This document shows, one piece after another, positions 25,488-35,400 of a stretch of DNA of 48,908 bases (positions within the stretch are counted from its first letter, which is position 1; the number at the start of each line of letters is the position of its first letter). The notes under the pieces were generated by a model, which worked only from the letters and a program-made list of their open reading frames with translations, was not told the origin of the DNA and searched no databases. The DNA comes from an uncultured Clostridia bacterium (GTDB lineage: Bacteria; Bacillota; Clostridia; TANB77; CAG-508): NCBI GenBank assembly GCA_904381285.1, contig CAJFII010000014.1:1-48908 (forward strand), given 5' to 3'. Position numbers and translations under genes: made by a program.

Positions 25488-26687
25488 TTAATCTTCAAAA
25501 TTTCTTATAAGTTCCATACACGACCTTGCTATCGGATTTACAGCAAGTTCCCAGTTAGAAGCATACCTGGGTCCGAGGTCCAGTTTAATTCTTGCTTTAT
25601 ATTGGTTATTATCAATATAAAAAGTAATAAATGAACTCTCATCTAATCGGATTATATCGAGTTCTTTCATCTTTTCTAACTCACTCTGAGTTAAATATGT
25701 TTTTGTTCCATCTTCCTTGGTGAACTCGATGCTCTCCATAACCGCCAAGGCAATCGCTTCATTTTTTGCCTCACGTTCTTCAATTATTTTTTTCTTCTCT
25801 GCATAACCTCTACTGGCATAGCCAATTACTAGTTTTGCCTCCTGCCATGTAGGGCAATGATAATATGAGCGTGTATCACCCTCTTCGATATATTCTTCAA
25901 ATATCCCTGCATCGGCCATTTCTCCGATTACATACATGAAATCATACCATGCCTCATAGTGATTACCTGCAATGTCAAAATTAACCTCCGTAAGACATCC
26001 GTCGCACTGGCTTATATATACATTTTCCATCTTTTCTAACTCGGCCTGAGTAAAAAAAGTTTTTGCTTCCTCGAAGAACTCAATGTCCTCTAGAATATCC
26101 ACAGCAATCTCTTCATATTTTGCCTCGATTTCTGTTTCAGTTTGTTTTTCCTCTTTAAAACCTCCATTGGCATAACCAATTACCAGTTTTGCCTCCTGCC
26201 ATGTAGGGCAATAATAATATAATGGGTGTATATCATAATTCTCTTTAATGTATTCTTCAAATATACCTGCCCTAGCCATTTCGCCAATCTCACACATGAA
26301 CTCATAACTTTTCTCATAGTGATTACCTGCAATGTCAAACTTAATCCTTGTAAGACATGCATTTACTGGAATTACATATACATTTTCCATCTTTTCTAAC
26401 TCATCCTTAGTCAAAAAAGTTTTTGATTCATTGGTGAACTCGATGTCCTCTAGAATCTCCACAGCAAGAGTCTCGTATTCTGTTTCAGACATTTCTTCAG
26501 GAGGCATCCATTTTTGCTCTTCTTCCTCTGAAGAATCTACCTCATCAAATTCTTCTGCTTCTTCTGAGGTATCTACCTCTTCAATTTCTTCTGCTACAGA
26601 ATGACTATCCGCTGCACATGTCCGCATGTTTTCACTTAACATAAGTATTAGACCAATTCCTATTACCATTTTTACCAGTTGCTTCAT
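25488..26687 (-). CDS. Secreted protein with three tandem copies of a ~115-residue domain
   Basis: A 399-residue protein from ATG 26687 (AGGAGG upstream). A second in-frame ATG at 26750 also has AAGGAGG and would add 21 basic residues. The N-terminus is a signal peptide (MKQLVKMVIGIGLILML), then an acidic Glu/Ser linker. Two close repeats (about residues 70-190 and 190-300) share LAVEILEDIEF, LEKMENVY, FDIAGNHYE, GIFEEYI and CPTWQEAKLVIGYA. A third, diverged copy lacks the CPTWQEAKL end. Each full copy has a pair of Cys residues that could form a disulfide. No known family. One in-frame CGG (MRTCAA) is read as Arg. Composition is GC-richer than the flanks, with foreign-looking codons. Confidence 0.65.
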   Translation of the reverse strand: MKQLVKMVIGIGLILMLSENMRTCAADSHSVAEEIEEVDTSEEAEEFDEVDSSEEEEQKWMPPEEMSETEYETLAVEILEDIEFTNESKTFLTKDELEKMENVYVIPVNACLTRIKFDIAGNHYEKSYEFMCEIGEMARAGIFEEYIKENYDIHPLYYYCPTWQEAKLVIGYANGGFKEEKQTETEIEAKYEEIAVDILEDIEFFEEAKTFFTQAELEKMENVYISQCDGCLTEVNFDIAGNHYEAWYDFMYVIGEMADAGIFEEYIEEGDTRSYYHCPTWQEAKLVIGYASRGYAEKKKIIEEREAKNEAIALAVMESIEFTKEDGTKTYLTQSELEKMKELDIIRLDESSFITFYIDNNQYKARIKLDLGPRYASNWELAVNPIARSCMELIRNFED

Positions 26688-26783
26688 TCTTTTTTTCCTC
26701 CTATTTTTTGGTTTGATTAATGATAATTGATAAGTTTCCTTTTGTTGCATTTTCCTCCTTTTCATACATTTACATATATTTAT

Positions 26784-26812
26784 ATTATACTGTACATTTA
26801 TGTAAATTTCAA
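26784..26812 (-). promoter_or_regulatory. Sigma-A promoter of the triplicated-domain gene
   Basis: TTGAAA (26812-26807), 17-base spacer, TATAAT (26789-26784). The spacer contains the small palindrome TACATAAATGTA, a possible operator. Confidence 0.75.
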
Positions 26813-26927
26813 GTATTAACACAATTTCTGTAACATAATCGTAATAAAAGTTTAACATATGCGAAACACATAAATTAAAAAAATGTTGTATAATATTTAA
26901 TGTTAGTTTACTAAGGAGAAAATATAA

Positions 26928-28022
26928 ATGAGTATAAAAACAGAATTAAAAAAAGAAGGAATAGAAGTAATAAAACCATTAGATACTCTTAGTGTCATTA
27001 GTATTGCAAAAAATGTTGCTACAAAACTTGTAATAGCATTTCCTGAACAAAATTTGAACTGTAATGACCTATTTATTAGGCTTTCTAGGCTTAATATGTA
27101 TATTGCAAAAATGCCTCATGGTATGTCTTGTGCAAAATACTATTATAAAAATTCTTCTATTTACTTTAGTGATGAAATAGATTTCTCTAATATAGATTCT
27201 TATGCAACACATGAATGTATCCATTATTTGCAAGAATTACGAGATACCAAAAATAACTTAATACATTTGGGCTTATGTGATTTTACTAATCCAAAATTAC
27301 CTGGTATGGCTTTAAATGAAGCAGCTGTTCAGCTTATGAGTTCACGCGCACTTAATGAAAAAGTTGATACAGTAAAATATTTTGATATAACTCTTCCTAC
27401 TAATAGCCCATACTACTATGCTTTGGAGTGTAATTTAGTTACACAAATGGCTTATATTACTGGTGATTATGCTTTATTTAATAGTACTTTATATAGTAAT
27501 AATAGTTTTAAAAGAAAATTCATTTCTCTAACATCTAAAGAGACATTTTACAAAGTACAAAATAATTTAGATAAACTTATGAAGTTAGAAGATACTTTAA
27601 GCCTAGAAGCTTCAAAACTTGGAAATAGCGATATGTCTATTAGAAAAATTTCAAAAATAGAAAAAGAAATTTCTTGTTTGAGAAATAAAATTAATGAATT
27701 ATTTATTAATACTCAAAATTTAATTTTGACTGAATATTTTGATAATAATTTCAAATCTATCGTAAATTTAGAACAAGTTGAAAATTTTAGAAGAAAACTA
27801 TATAATTACAAAGATTTAATTGGTTCAACTTCTAATTATACATATTTTAATGATTATTATATTAGTAAAATGGCTAAATTAGAAGAACTACATAACTCTT
27901 TTGAAAATGATAATGAATTATCTTTAGTTCCAATTAAACAAAATATGTTTTCTACATTTATCAATAAACTAAAGAAAATTTTTGTACATAACGAACATAA
28001 TGAAATATATCAAGATATATAA
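26928..28022 (+). CDS. Putative zinc metallopeptidase of unrecognised family
   Basis: A 364-residue protein with no signal peptide or membrane helix. HECIH at residues 95-99 is an HExxH zinc motif in a helical context (SYATHECIHYLQEL). About 30 residues on, GMALNEAAVQLMSS offers Glu131 as a possible third ligand, as in gluzincins. The segment before it (SSIYFSDEIDFSNID) gives the edge strand usual for such folds. The C-terminal 170 residues are charged and coiled-coil-like. Overall it resembles uncharacterised clostridial HExxH proteins. The start ATG follows AAGGAG; a TATAAT lies about 40 bases upstream. Peptidase activity is inferred from the motif only. Confidence 0.6.
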   Translation: MSIKTELKKEGIEVIKPLDTLSVISIAKNVATKLVIAFPEQNLNCNDLFIRLSRLNMYIAKMPHGMSCAKYYYKNSSIYFSDEIDFSNIDSYATHECIHYLQELRDTKNNLIHLGLCDFTNPKLPGMALNEAAVQLMSSRALNEKVDTVKYFDITLPTNSPYYYALECNLVTQMAYITGDYALFNSTLYSNNSFKRKFISLTSKETFYKVQNNLDKLMKLEDTLSLEASKLGNSDMSIRKISKIEKEISCLRNKINELFINTQNLILTEYFDNNFKSIVNLEQVENFRRKLYNYKDLIGSTSNYTYFNDYYISKMAKLEELHNSFENDNELSLVPIKQNMFSTFINKLKKIFVHNEHNEIYQDI

Positions 28023-28100
28023 GAAAAATCGTCAGATTTTTTCTATGCAATAACTTGAAGGAGATAGCGGTTTGCTATCTCCTTCAAGTTCATTTTTTTT
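28023..28100 (+). terminator. Two consecutive terminator hairpins
   Basis: A small stem (AAAAATC...GATTTTTT, about 28024-28042) is followed by a strong 17-base stem, 28052-28068 with 28074-28090, ending in CATTTTTTTT. The second is positioned to serve both flanking convergent genes. Confidence 0.85.
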
Positions 28101-28131
28101 GCATATCTTCTCGTGTGTTTTTCACGTACTT

Positions 28132-29397
28132 TTAAGCATTTTGCAAAAACTCTATAATATTATTTGAAGCTTCTCTTCCTGAACGACTTGCCCATGCAAC
28201 AGTTGCTTTTGTGCCACTTAAGTCTCCTCCTGCAAAAACTCCATTCTTTGATGTCATATATTTCTCATTTACTTGTATATTACCTCTTTTAGTTAGTTCA
28301 ACACCTAAGCTTTCTACTAATTCTTTTTCTGTTTTTGAACCAACTGCCATAACAACATAATCCATATCCATTATGTAGTTACTGCCTTCAATATCTACTG
28401 GAACTTCTCTTGTTTCTCCTTCTTTTTTTACTAAATCTGTTTTTATACACTCTATTTTTTCTACCTTTTCATTTCCTATAATTTTTACAATATTATTTTG
28501 AAATAAAAATTCTACGCCTTCTTTTTTAGCATCTTCTATTTCTTTTCTTTCTGCTGGCATCCATTTTTCAGACCTTCTATAAATTACTTTTACAGACTTT
28601 GCTCCCAATCTTTTAATTGTCCTTGAAGCATCCATTGCTACATTTCCGCCACCAATAACCGCTACATTTTTATTTGTATAGCCAGGATGGTTTCCATATT
28701 CTAATAACTCATTTCCTCCATAAACACCATCTAATTCTTCTCCTTCAATGTTCATTTTAGAAGATATATTTGCACCAAAGGCTAAAAATATCGCGTCAAA
28801 ATTATCTTGCAATTCTTCTAATGTAAAATCTTTTCCAAGTATAGAATTATATTTAACTTGTATATCTAATTTTAATATTTTTTCTATTTGATTATCTAGC
28901 ACTTTTTCATCTAATCTAAATTTAGGTATTCCATGCCTTAGTATTCCACCAAGTTTATCATATTTCTCAAATATTGTAACATTATACCCATTTCTTGCTA
29001 AATTTGCTGCTGCTGTAATACCTGCTGGTCCTCCTCCGATTATAGCAACTTTTTTGTCCTTTTCTTCATTGGTAAACTTTTCTATTTCATAACCATTTTC
29101 TATAGCCATATCTCCTACAAATGCTTCCAGATCACCAATATGTACACTTTCTCCCTTTATTCCTCTTACACATGCGCCTTCACATTGACTTTTATGTGGA
29201 CAAACTCTTCCGCAAATTGGTTGTAACACTGTTGTTTTGCATAATACTCTATATGCTTCTTCATATTCCTTCTCTTTTACTTTTTTAATAAATTCTGTTA
29301 TATCATTTTCAAGTGGACATCCCTTCATACACATTTTTGTTTTACAACTTAGACAATAATTCGCTTTTTCGTTTATTTCGTTCATATTATATTTCAT
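28132..29397 (-). CDS. NADPH-dependent glutamate synthase small-subunit-like flavoprotein
   Basis: A 421-residue GltD/NfnB-type oxidoreductase. The N-terminal Fe-S domain has Cys motifs CLSCKTKMCMKGCP and CGRVCPHKSQCEGAC. An FAD-binding Rossmann motif (VAIIGGGPAG) and a second dinucleotide site (VAVIGGGNVAMDA, NADPH) follow, with the closing GVFAGGDLSG typical of this disulfide-reductase-like family. It transfers electrons from NADPH to a partner such as a GltB-like synthase or a ferredoxin-linked enzyme. The partner is not in the window. ATG 29397 is preferred; the frame is open further upstream, but AAAGGAG lies 16 bases before this ATG. Confidence 0.88.
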   Translation of the reverse strand: MKYNMNEINEKANYCLSCKTKMCMKGCPLENDITEFIKKVKEKEYEEAYRVLCKTTVLQPICGRVCPHKSQCEGACVRGIKGESVHIGDLEAFVGDMAIENGYEIEKFTNEEKDKKVAIIGGGPAGITAAANLARNGYNVTIFEKYDKLGGILRHGIPKFRLDEKVLDNQIEKILKLDIQVKYNSILGKDFTLEELQDNFDAIFLAFGANISSKMNIEGEELDGVYGGNELLEYGNHPGYTNKNVAVIGGGNVAMDASRTIKRLGAKSVKVIYRRSEKWMPAERKEIEDAKKEGVEFLFQNNIVKIIGNEKVEKIECIKTDLVKKEGETREVPVDIEGSNYIMDMDYVVMAVGSKTEKELVESLGVELTKRGNIQVNEKYMTSKNGVFAGGDLSGTKATVAWASRSGREASNNIIEFLQNA

Positions 29398-29498
29398 AAT
29401 TGTTGGATTATTTCTCCTTTCTGTTTTTTCGTTTTTCTCATTTATTTTATTATGAATTACTAACAAAAGTCAATCACATGACCACACGTTACAAAAAA

Positions 29499-30047
29499 CT
29501 ATTTAACACACTCATCATATATTTTTCTCAAGTTTCTTTTATTAATTATCTCTCCTATCCCATTTTGTGCAACCTGTGTTAACACAATTGTAACAAACTC
29601 TTTTATTCCATCATTCACAGGTACTTTTTCTTTGTGTTTCTCCCAATAACTAAGTTGATATTCTTTTGTCCAATTCTTTTTTCCTTGATAAACAATTCCT
29701 GCTGCTAATTGATCACATATCATTTCACAGGCATACTTAAATGGCATGATTGGTTTTGAAATTTCAGCAGTAACATCATACCAATATTCTGGATGATGTT
29801 TATTTCTTCCTTTATGATGTAACCATGCTTTTGAATAACCCATAGTTTTCTTTTCTACACTAATAGGGCTTCCTTTACCTTGATTAAAATACTTTACTCC
29901 ATTTGCAAATTCTGTTATAGAGTATTTAGATAAATCATGTACTAATCCTCTCCATGGAATTCCTGCTTTAATGCATAACTTAAATACCACATATTTGTGA
30001 TGTGTTACTACACAAAAATGCTTTAATGCTTTTACAAGTGTTTTCAT
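29499..30047 (-). CDS. DUF5662 family protein
   Basis: A 182-residue soluble protein with conserved His/Asp-rich segments: HFCVVTHHKYVV near the N-terminus, GLVHDLSKYS, AWLHHKGRNKHHPEYW and CEMICDQLAAG. The HD and HHK...HHPEYW motifs look metal-binding and recall HD-domain-like enzymes. The family is common in Firmicutes and phages, with no known function. Start ATG 30047 with AAAGGAAG upstream. Confidence 0.75.
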   Translation of the reverse strand: MKTLVKALKHFCVVTHHKYVVFKLCIKAGIPWRGLVHDLSKYSITEFANGVKYFNQGKGSPISVEKKTMGYSKAWLHHKGRNKHHPEYWYDVTAEISKPIMPFKYACEMICDQLAAGIVYQGKKNWTKEYQLSYWEKHKEKVPVNDGIKEFVTIVLTQVAQNGIGEIINKRNLRKIYDECVK

Positions 30048-30117
30048 TAAATTACTTCCTTTACTTTTTGTATAAATATTGTTTTTTAATATTTTAATTT
30101 TCTTTTTTGTTTTATCT

Positions 30118-30669
30118 TTATAACTGCATTTTTTGTTTTACTTGTTTCAAATCTTGCCAGAATTCTATCTTTTTATTATCATCTCTAAGTAGTGCTGCTG
30201 GATGCCATGTCGGCATATATAAAATACCCTTTTTCTCAATCCATTTCCCTCGAGATTGAGTAATACCATATTCTTTTCCCAAAATATTTTTTAAAGCAAC
30301 ACTACCTAATAGCACAATTATTTTTGGCTTTACTAGCATTACTTGATTTCTCAAATAATCTAAACAAGCTACTGCTTCATCATCTTCTGGATTTCTATTT
30401 CCTGGTGGTCTACATTTTACTATGTTCGCAATATATACTTGCTCTCTATCTATTCCTATTCCATCAAATGCCATATTCATAAGTTTTCCTGCTTTTCCTA
30501 CAAATGGAATACCTTGAATATCTTCATCCGCTCCTGGTCCTTCTCCAATGAACATTAAGTCAGCATCTTTTTTTCCTGTACCAAAAACAATATTTTTTCT
30601 ATTATTACATAATTTACATTTCTTACAATTTACTATACTATTTTCTAGTTCTTCCCAATTATCATACAT
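30118..30669 (-). CDS. Uracil-DNA glycosylase, family 4
   Basis: A 183-residue Fe-S uracil-DNA glycosylase. Four cluster Cys are visible (C15, C18, C86, C102). Motif 1 GEGPGADED (residues 43-50) and motif 2 HPAALLR near the C-terminus match family 4, as in thermophile UDGa and clostridial homologues. It removes uracil from DNA to start base-excision repair. It lies in a run of repair-related genes (addB, OGG-like glycosylase). Confidence 0.92.
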   Translation of the reverse strand: MYDNWEELENSIVNCKKCKLCNNRKNIVFGTGKKDADLMFIGEGPGADEDIQGIPFVGKAGKLMNMAFDGIGIDREQVYIANIVKCRPPGNRNPEDDEAVACLDYLRNQVMLVKPKIIVLLGSVALKNILGKEYGITQSRGKWIEKKGILYMPTWHPAALLRDDNKKIEFWQDLKQVKQKMQL

Positions 30670-30699
30670 TTTTTGCTCCTTTTAGTGTTCTTAACAAAA

Positions 30700-31617
30700 T
30701 TATATAACACATTTTTCTAATAATTTAATTTTACACTTATCTTTTGTGTTAATTCTTGCCATTATTCCAATAGGAATTACTGTCTTTCTATCTGTATGTC
30801 CAAAGTTATTAGATTTAATAATAGGGAAATTATATTCATCTCCTAATACATCCATAACAACCCTTTCTATACTTATTCCGCTTTCATGTTCGTAATTTCC
30901 TATCCATAAACCAGAAATCTCATCAAACGCACCATTTTGCTTCATATGATATAAATACCTAGATAAATCTGCTGGCTCAGCCTCAAAACCTGTATCTTCT
31001 ATAAATAATATTTTATCTTTACAATCTACTTTGTATTTACCAGAAATAAGGCTTGAAAATAAATTTAAATTTCCTCCTATTAATTTTCCCTCTGCTACAC
31101 CATCTTTTATAGTTATATATTCATCATCATCTTGCCCTAATGATAAATCATCTTCACAAAATCTTTTTATTACTTCTTTATACCCGTAGTCAGTTTCCCA
31201 AGAAGTTAAAGATTTAAAAGTTGCTCCATTAAATGTAACTAGTCCTGTTTTTTGATAAATCACATTTGTTAGTGAAGTAAAATCACTAAAACCACATATA
31301 ATTTTAGGATTATTTTTTATAATTTCATAATCCAAATATTCAAATAAAGAACTTGAATTATTACCACCTGTTGATGAAAATATAGCTTTTACTTCTTTAT
31401 CCAAAAACATTTCATGAATATCATCTACTTTTTCTTTTACAGTTGCACTATACCCTAATGTATTTGAAAAAGCATTTTTTGCAAATTTTACTTTAAATCC
31501 ATAGTTTTCCATTAATGTTTTAGATTTATTAATGTCTTCTAATTTGCTTTCTAATAATGGTGATGAAGGTGAAATTACTCCTATAGTATCTCCTCTTTGT
31601 AATTTATTTGGTATCAT
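30700..31617 (-). CDS. LD-carboxypeptidase, S66 family
   Basis: A 305-residue cytoplasmic serine peptidase of the LdcA/MccF type. Nucleophile Ser111 is in CGFSDFTSL; the catalytic Glu is in LFIEDTGFEAEP and the His in NFGHTDRKT. The N-terminal LQRGDTIGVISPSSP is typical of the family. LdcA trims the terminal D-Ala from recycled muropeptides; MccF gives microcin C immunity. The genomic setting (between udg and pgeF, the latter linked to peptidoglycan quality control) favours cell-wall recycling. Confidence 0.88.
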   Translation of the reverse strand: MIPNKLQRGDTIGVISPSSPLLESKLEDINKSKTLMENYGFKVKFAKNAFSNTLGYSATVKEKVDDIHEMFLDKEVKAIFSSTGGNNSSSLFEYLDYEIIKNNPKIICGFSDFTSLTNVIYQKTGLVTFNGATFKSLTSWETDYGYKEVIKRFCEDDLSLGQDDDEYITIKDGVAEGKLIGGNLNLFSSLISGKYKVDCKDKILFIEDTGFEAEPADLSRYLYHMKQNGAFDEISGLWIGNYEHESGISIERVVMDVLGDEYNFPIIKSNNFGHTDRKTVIPIGIMARINTKDKCKIKLLEKCVI

Positions 31618-31644
31618 ATTTTCTCCTTTTTATTAATCAATTTA

Positions 31645-32467
31645 TTAATTTTTTAGACAAATTATAGCTGTATTTCTTCCTGCCATATTTCCTTTTACTC
31701 TATATGAATGCATTATATCATAATTACATGCAGTACATATTCCGCTATCAATTATATTTTCTTTTTTTAATCCCGCTTCTTCTAATATTATTTTATTAAT
31801 TAGAACGGTATCAATGTAATATTTTCCATTACTTGCATCTTGTATTATATCTTCTATTTTATTTGTATAAAGGAATTCATTATAAAATAAAGTGTGTACA
31901 TCTTTATCTACTTCAAAATGGCATTTTCTAATACTTGGTCCAATACAACATATAATATCATCAGGATTGCAACCATAAACATCTATCATTTTATATACTG
32001 CTTTTTGACCAATTTTTTGTAATGTACCTTTCCAACCAGAATGAATATTACCTATTACTTTTTTTACTGGATCATAAAAGAAAAGTGGTATACAATCAGC
32101 ATATCCTAAAGATAATATGACATCTTTTTTATTTGTAAGTAATCCGTCTACTTCCAAATATTCTTTTTGGAATATATTAATACTATCAACATCATTATTT
32201 ACGCATTTAATATTATCTGTATGTGTTTGATATGGTCTTATTATTTTATTATAATCAATTCCTAATTCATCAGAAATTTTTTTATAATTTCGTATTACAT
32301 CTTCCTTTTTACTAGCCATAGTATCATTTCCGTGCAACATCGAAATCGTTTGCACTTAATGTATATGCATGTGTTAATTCTCCAAATTGTAATAGTTTTT
32401 TAAATTGTAAATATTCTACCTTATTAGTTTTTACATGAATTATGTTTTCATTAGATAAATCTTTCAC
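31645..32467 (-). CDS. pgeF: PgeF/YlmD multicopper-type oxidase (peptidoglycan editing factor), needing one +1 shift at CGG-A
   Basis: Starts at GTG 32467, one base from the addB stop, behind AAAGGAGAA. The frame runs 45 codons and meets GCA-CGG-AAA at 32332-32330, then UGA one codon later. Skipping the C yields FDVAGNDTMASKKE and joins the main frame, giving 273 residues, normal for the family. Visible motifs: YQTHTDNI, SLGYADCIPLFFYDP, HSGWKGTL and IGPSIRKCHFEV, which carry the metal-site His/Cys residues. PgeF/YlmD/LACC1-like enzymes act on purine nucleosides and prevent misincorporation of Ser into peptidoglycan. Without the shift the product would start from ATG 32355 and lack the N-terminal strand. 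Confidence 0.85.
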
Positions 32468-32468
32468 A

Positions 32469-35400
32469 CTAATTCTCCTTTATATTATCTAAAATAATCT
32501 CCTTTTCTAAGTTTGGAATATAGTTATATTCATTTCTTGTATTATCAAAATTACATATTGATTTATATTTACAATATTCGCAAGGTGTTTTTTTGTTCTT
32601 TTTACTATAAACTGGATGTATATCTATATTTCCGCTTAATATTTCTTCTGCTATTTGTTTAATAATTTTATTTGTATATTTTTGCAAATTATTAAACTGT
32701 TCTTTTGTTACAACACTAGATCTTGTTTTACTTAATTCATCGTTTTTATCTATGTATGCAGGAATTATATTTGATGCTCCTTTTTCTAAATTCTTATCCA
32801 TCATTCTTACTACATTTACATCTGCAAGTATTAGTCCTTGCATTTTAAATTGCTTTTTTATTTCTTGTTCAATTTCTTCATTACTCATATTTTTATCTGC
32901 TTTAATAATTGGATCAATTAAATTAAAATATAAAATTCCTGCTGGTATTACATCTTCAATTTTAGTTACTGCATCTAAGTATGTAAGTAGCTGTAGTTGT
33001 AAACCTGCAAATACTTCGTTTAAGTCTATGTTTTTTATACTAGATTTATAATCTATAATTCGTACATAGCTTCCATTTTTATTTTTTGCTAAATCTATTC
33101 TATCTATTTTTCCTGTAATTTCAACTTTTTTACCATCATCTAGCAAAATTTGTATTGGCTTATATTTTTTATCTTTTTTGAATTCTACTTCATTACCAAA
33201 AACCTCAAACTCACTCATTGTTATTGTTTGTATAATGTATTTCATTGATTTTAGTATTACTTTTTTTAGCCTCTTAGTAAGGTTCCTAAATCTTGCTGAA
33301 CCTGTAAATATATAGTTTCTATTTAAAGTTAATTTTTCATTTATTATACTTGTTACTATTTGCTCTATTTCCTCATCATTTATATCAGCTAATTTTATTT
33401 GCCTTTGTATTACTTGGTCAAAGAATTCATCTATTACATCATGCATAAAAGTTCCTGTATCTAAACTTTCTATTTTAAATAAGCTTTTATCTGATAATTC
33501 TAATCCATATTTTAAATAAAATGAAAATGCACATCTTTTGTATTGCTCTAATCGTGATATACTTGTATTTAAAGTATTGCCATATAAATTTTTTAGATTA
33601 TTTTCATTTATTTTAACTGGCGAATTTGTATAATTTAGTCCTTTTATTGCATTATCTAATTTCTGTTTATATTCATCATCATTCTTATATATATTATATA
33701 TTTCATACCATAGTTTATTTACTTGTTCTTTATCTTTTATTTTTCTTATATTTATTAATAACTCATCAAAAGTAGCTTTTTTAGTTGTTATATATTCTGT
33801 TTCATTAACAATATCACTTGTTTGGTTTAATTTTGGATATATCTTTTTTATTTTAGATATGATGATAGATGGTCTTAAAGATTTTCCTGTTATTTGTGAA
33901 GAAGCATATGATAAATATAGCCTTTCTTCTGGTACCAAAAATGCTTTATAAATATTAAAGTTATCATTAAATAATAATTCTTTGCTATTCTTTGCAAGTT
34001 CTATTCCATTTTCTTTTAAATAATTTCTATCATTATCATTTAAAAATCCTTCATCATTATTTATGCTTGGAAATACACCATCATTTAACCCTATTATAAA
34101 TGCTGCTCTTACTTTATGAGTTCTTGACCTATCTACATCTCCAATAATAACTTGGTCAAGACTTGCAGGTATACTTCCTAGTCCACTATTTTGTAGTCCA
34201 ATTTTTAGTATTTTTGCATATTCATCAAAAGATATTTTGTCATCTTTTAGTACTAGCACTATTTCATCTAATACTTCCATTAATGTATCCCAACTAGTTT
34301 TGTATGAGGCTGCTAAATCTATTTCTCCAATTTTTTCTAATTCTTCTATTTTAGAAATTAGAATTTGGTCAATTTGATTTTGTATTAAAAATTCATATAA
34401 TGATTTTGAAATTTCTGTTACCCTTTTTACTCTATTTAGGTTTTCTTTGAATTTAAGTAATGGTTCTACTATTTTTTTTCTTAAACCATTTAATTTTTCT
34501 AATTCTTCATCATTTTTTGCAATTTTCCAGTCTTCTTTATACCACTTATTTGCACGTATTCCATATTGAATACAATAATTTTCTAATAAAAATATATCAC
34601 TTGCATTAATATTAACTAACCCTGTTTTTAAATAATTAAATACCGCTTCATATGACCAGTTCTTAGAGAATATCTCTATAACAGACAAAACATATTTCAC
34701 CAATATATTTTTACTTAATTCTTTTTTTTCATCAATATATACTGGTATATCGTATTTGTTAAATATAGATTTAATAATATTGGAATATGTATCTAGGTCT
34801 TTTGTAATAACTGATATGTCACTGTATTTGTAGTTATTGTCTCTTACAAGTTGTATGATTTTTTTTGCTACATTTTCTATTTCTGAAAATTGATTTTTTG
34901 CTAAAAATATTTCTATGTTACTTACATCTTTATTATATTTTTCGTATTTCGTATTATATAAATTTTTTTCTAAGTGTTGTAATTCTTCTGTTTTAAATCT
35001 TAATTGTTTTGTTAAGTTCACTTCTTTTTCTATATTTATTTTTTCAGATTTTGCTATATCTATTATTTTATTCAATGTTTCTTTATTTTGATTAAATATA
35101 TCTGTTTCTTTATTATTTGATAAATCCGTACTATCTATACACATAGTAATATTAACTTGTTTTGCCACTCTAAGTAGATTCCTTATTATTTCATATTCTT
35201 GTGTAGTATATCCTGCAAATTCATCTATATAAATTACCGCATTATTAAACATATCGGTTTTTTCTAATTTTTTACAAAGACTTGTTAATACATCTTCTTC
35301 ATCAATGTATTTATCTTGTACCTCTTTATTATACATATCAAATAATATATAAATATCATTTAGTTTCAATTTTAAGTATTGGTCTTGTATATTTTCTAAT

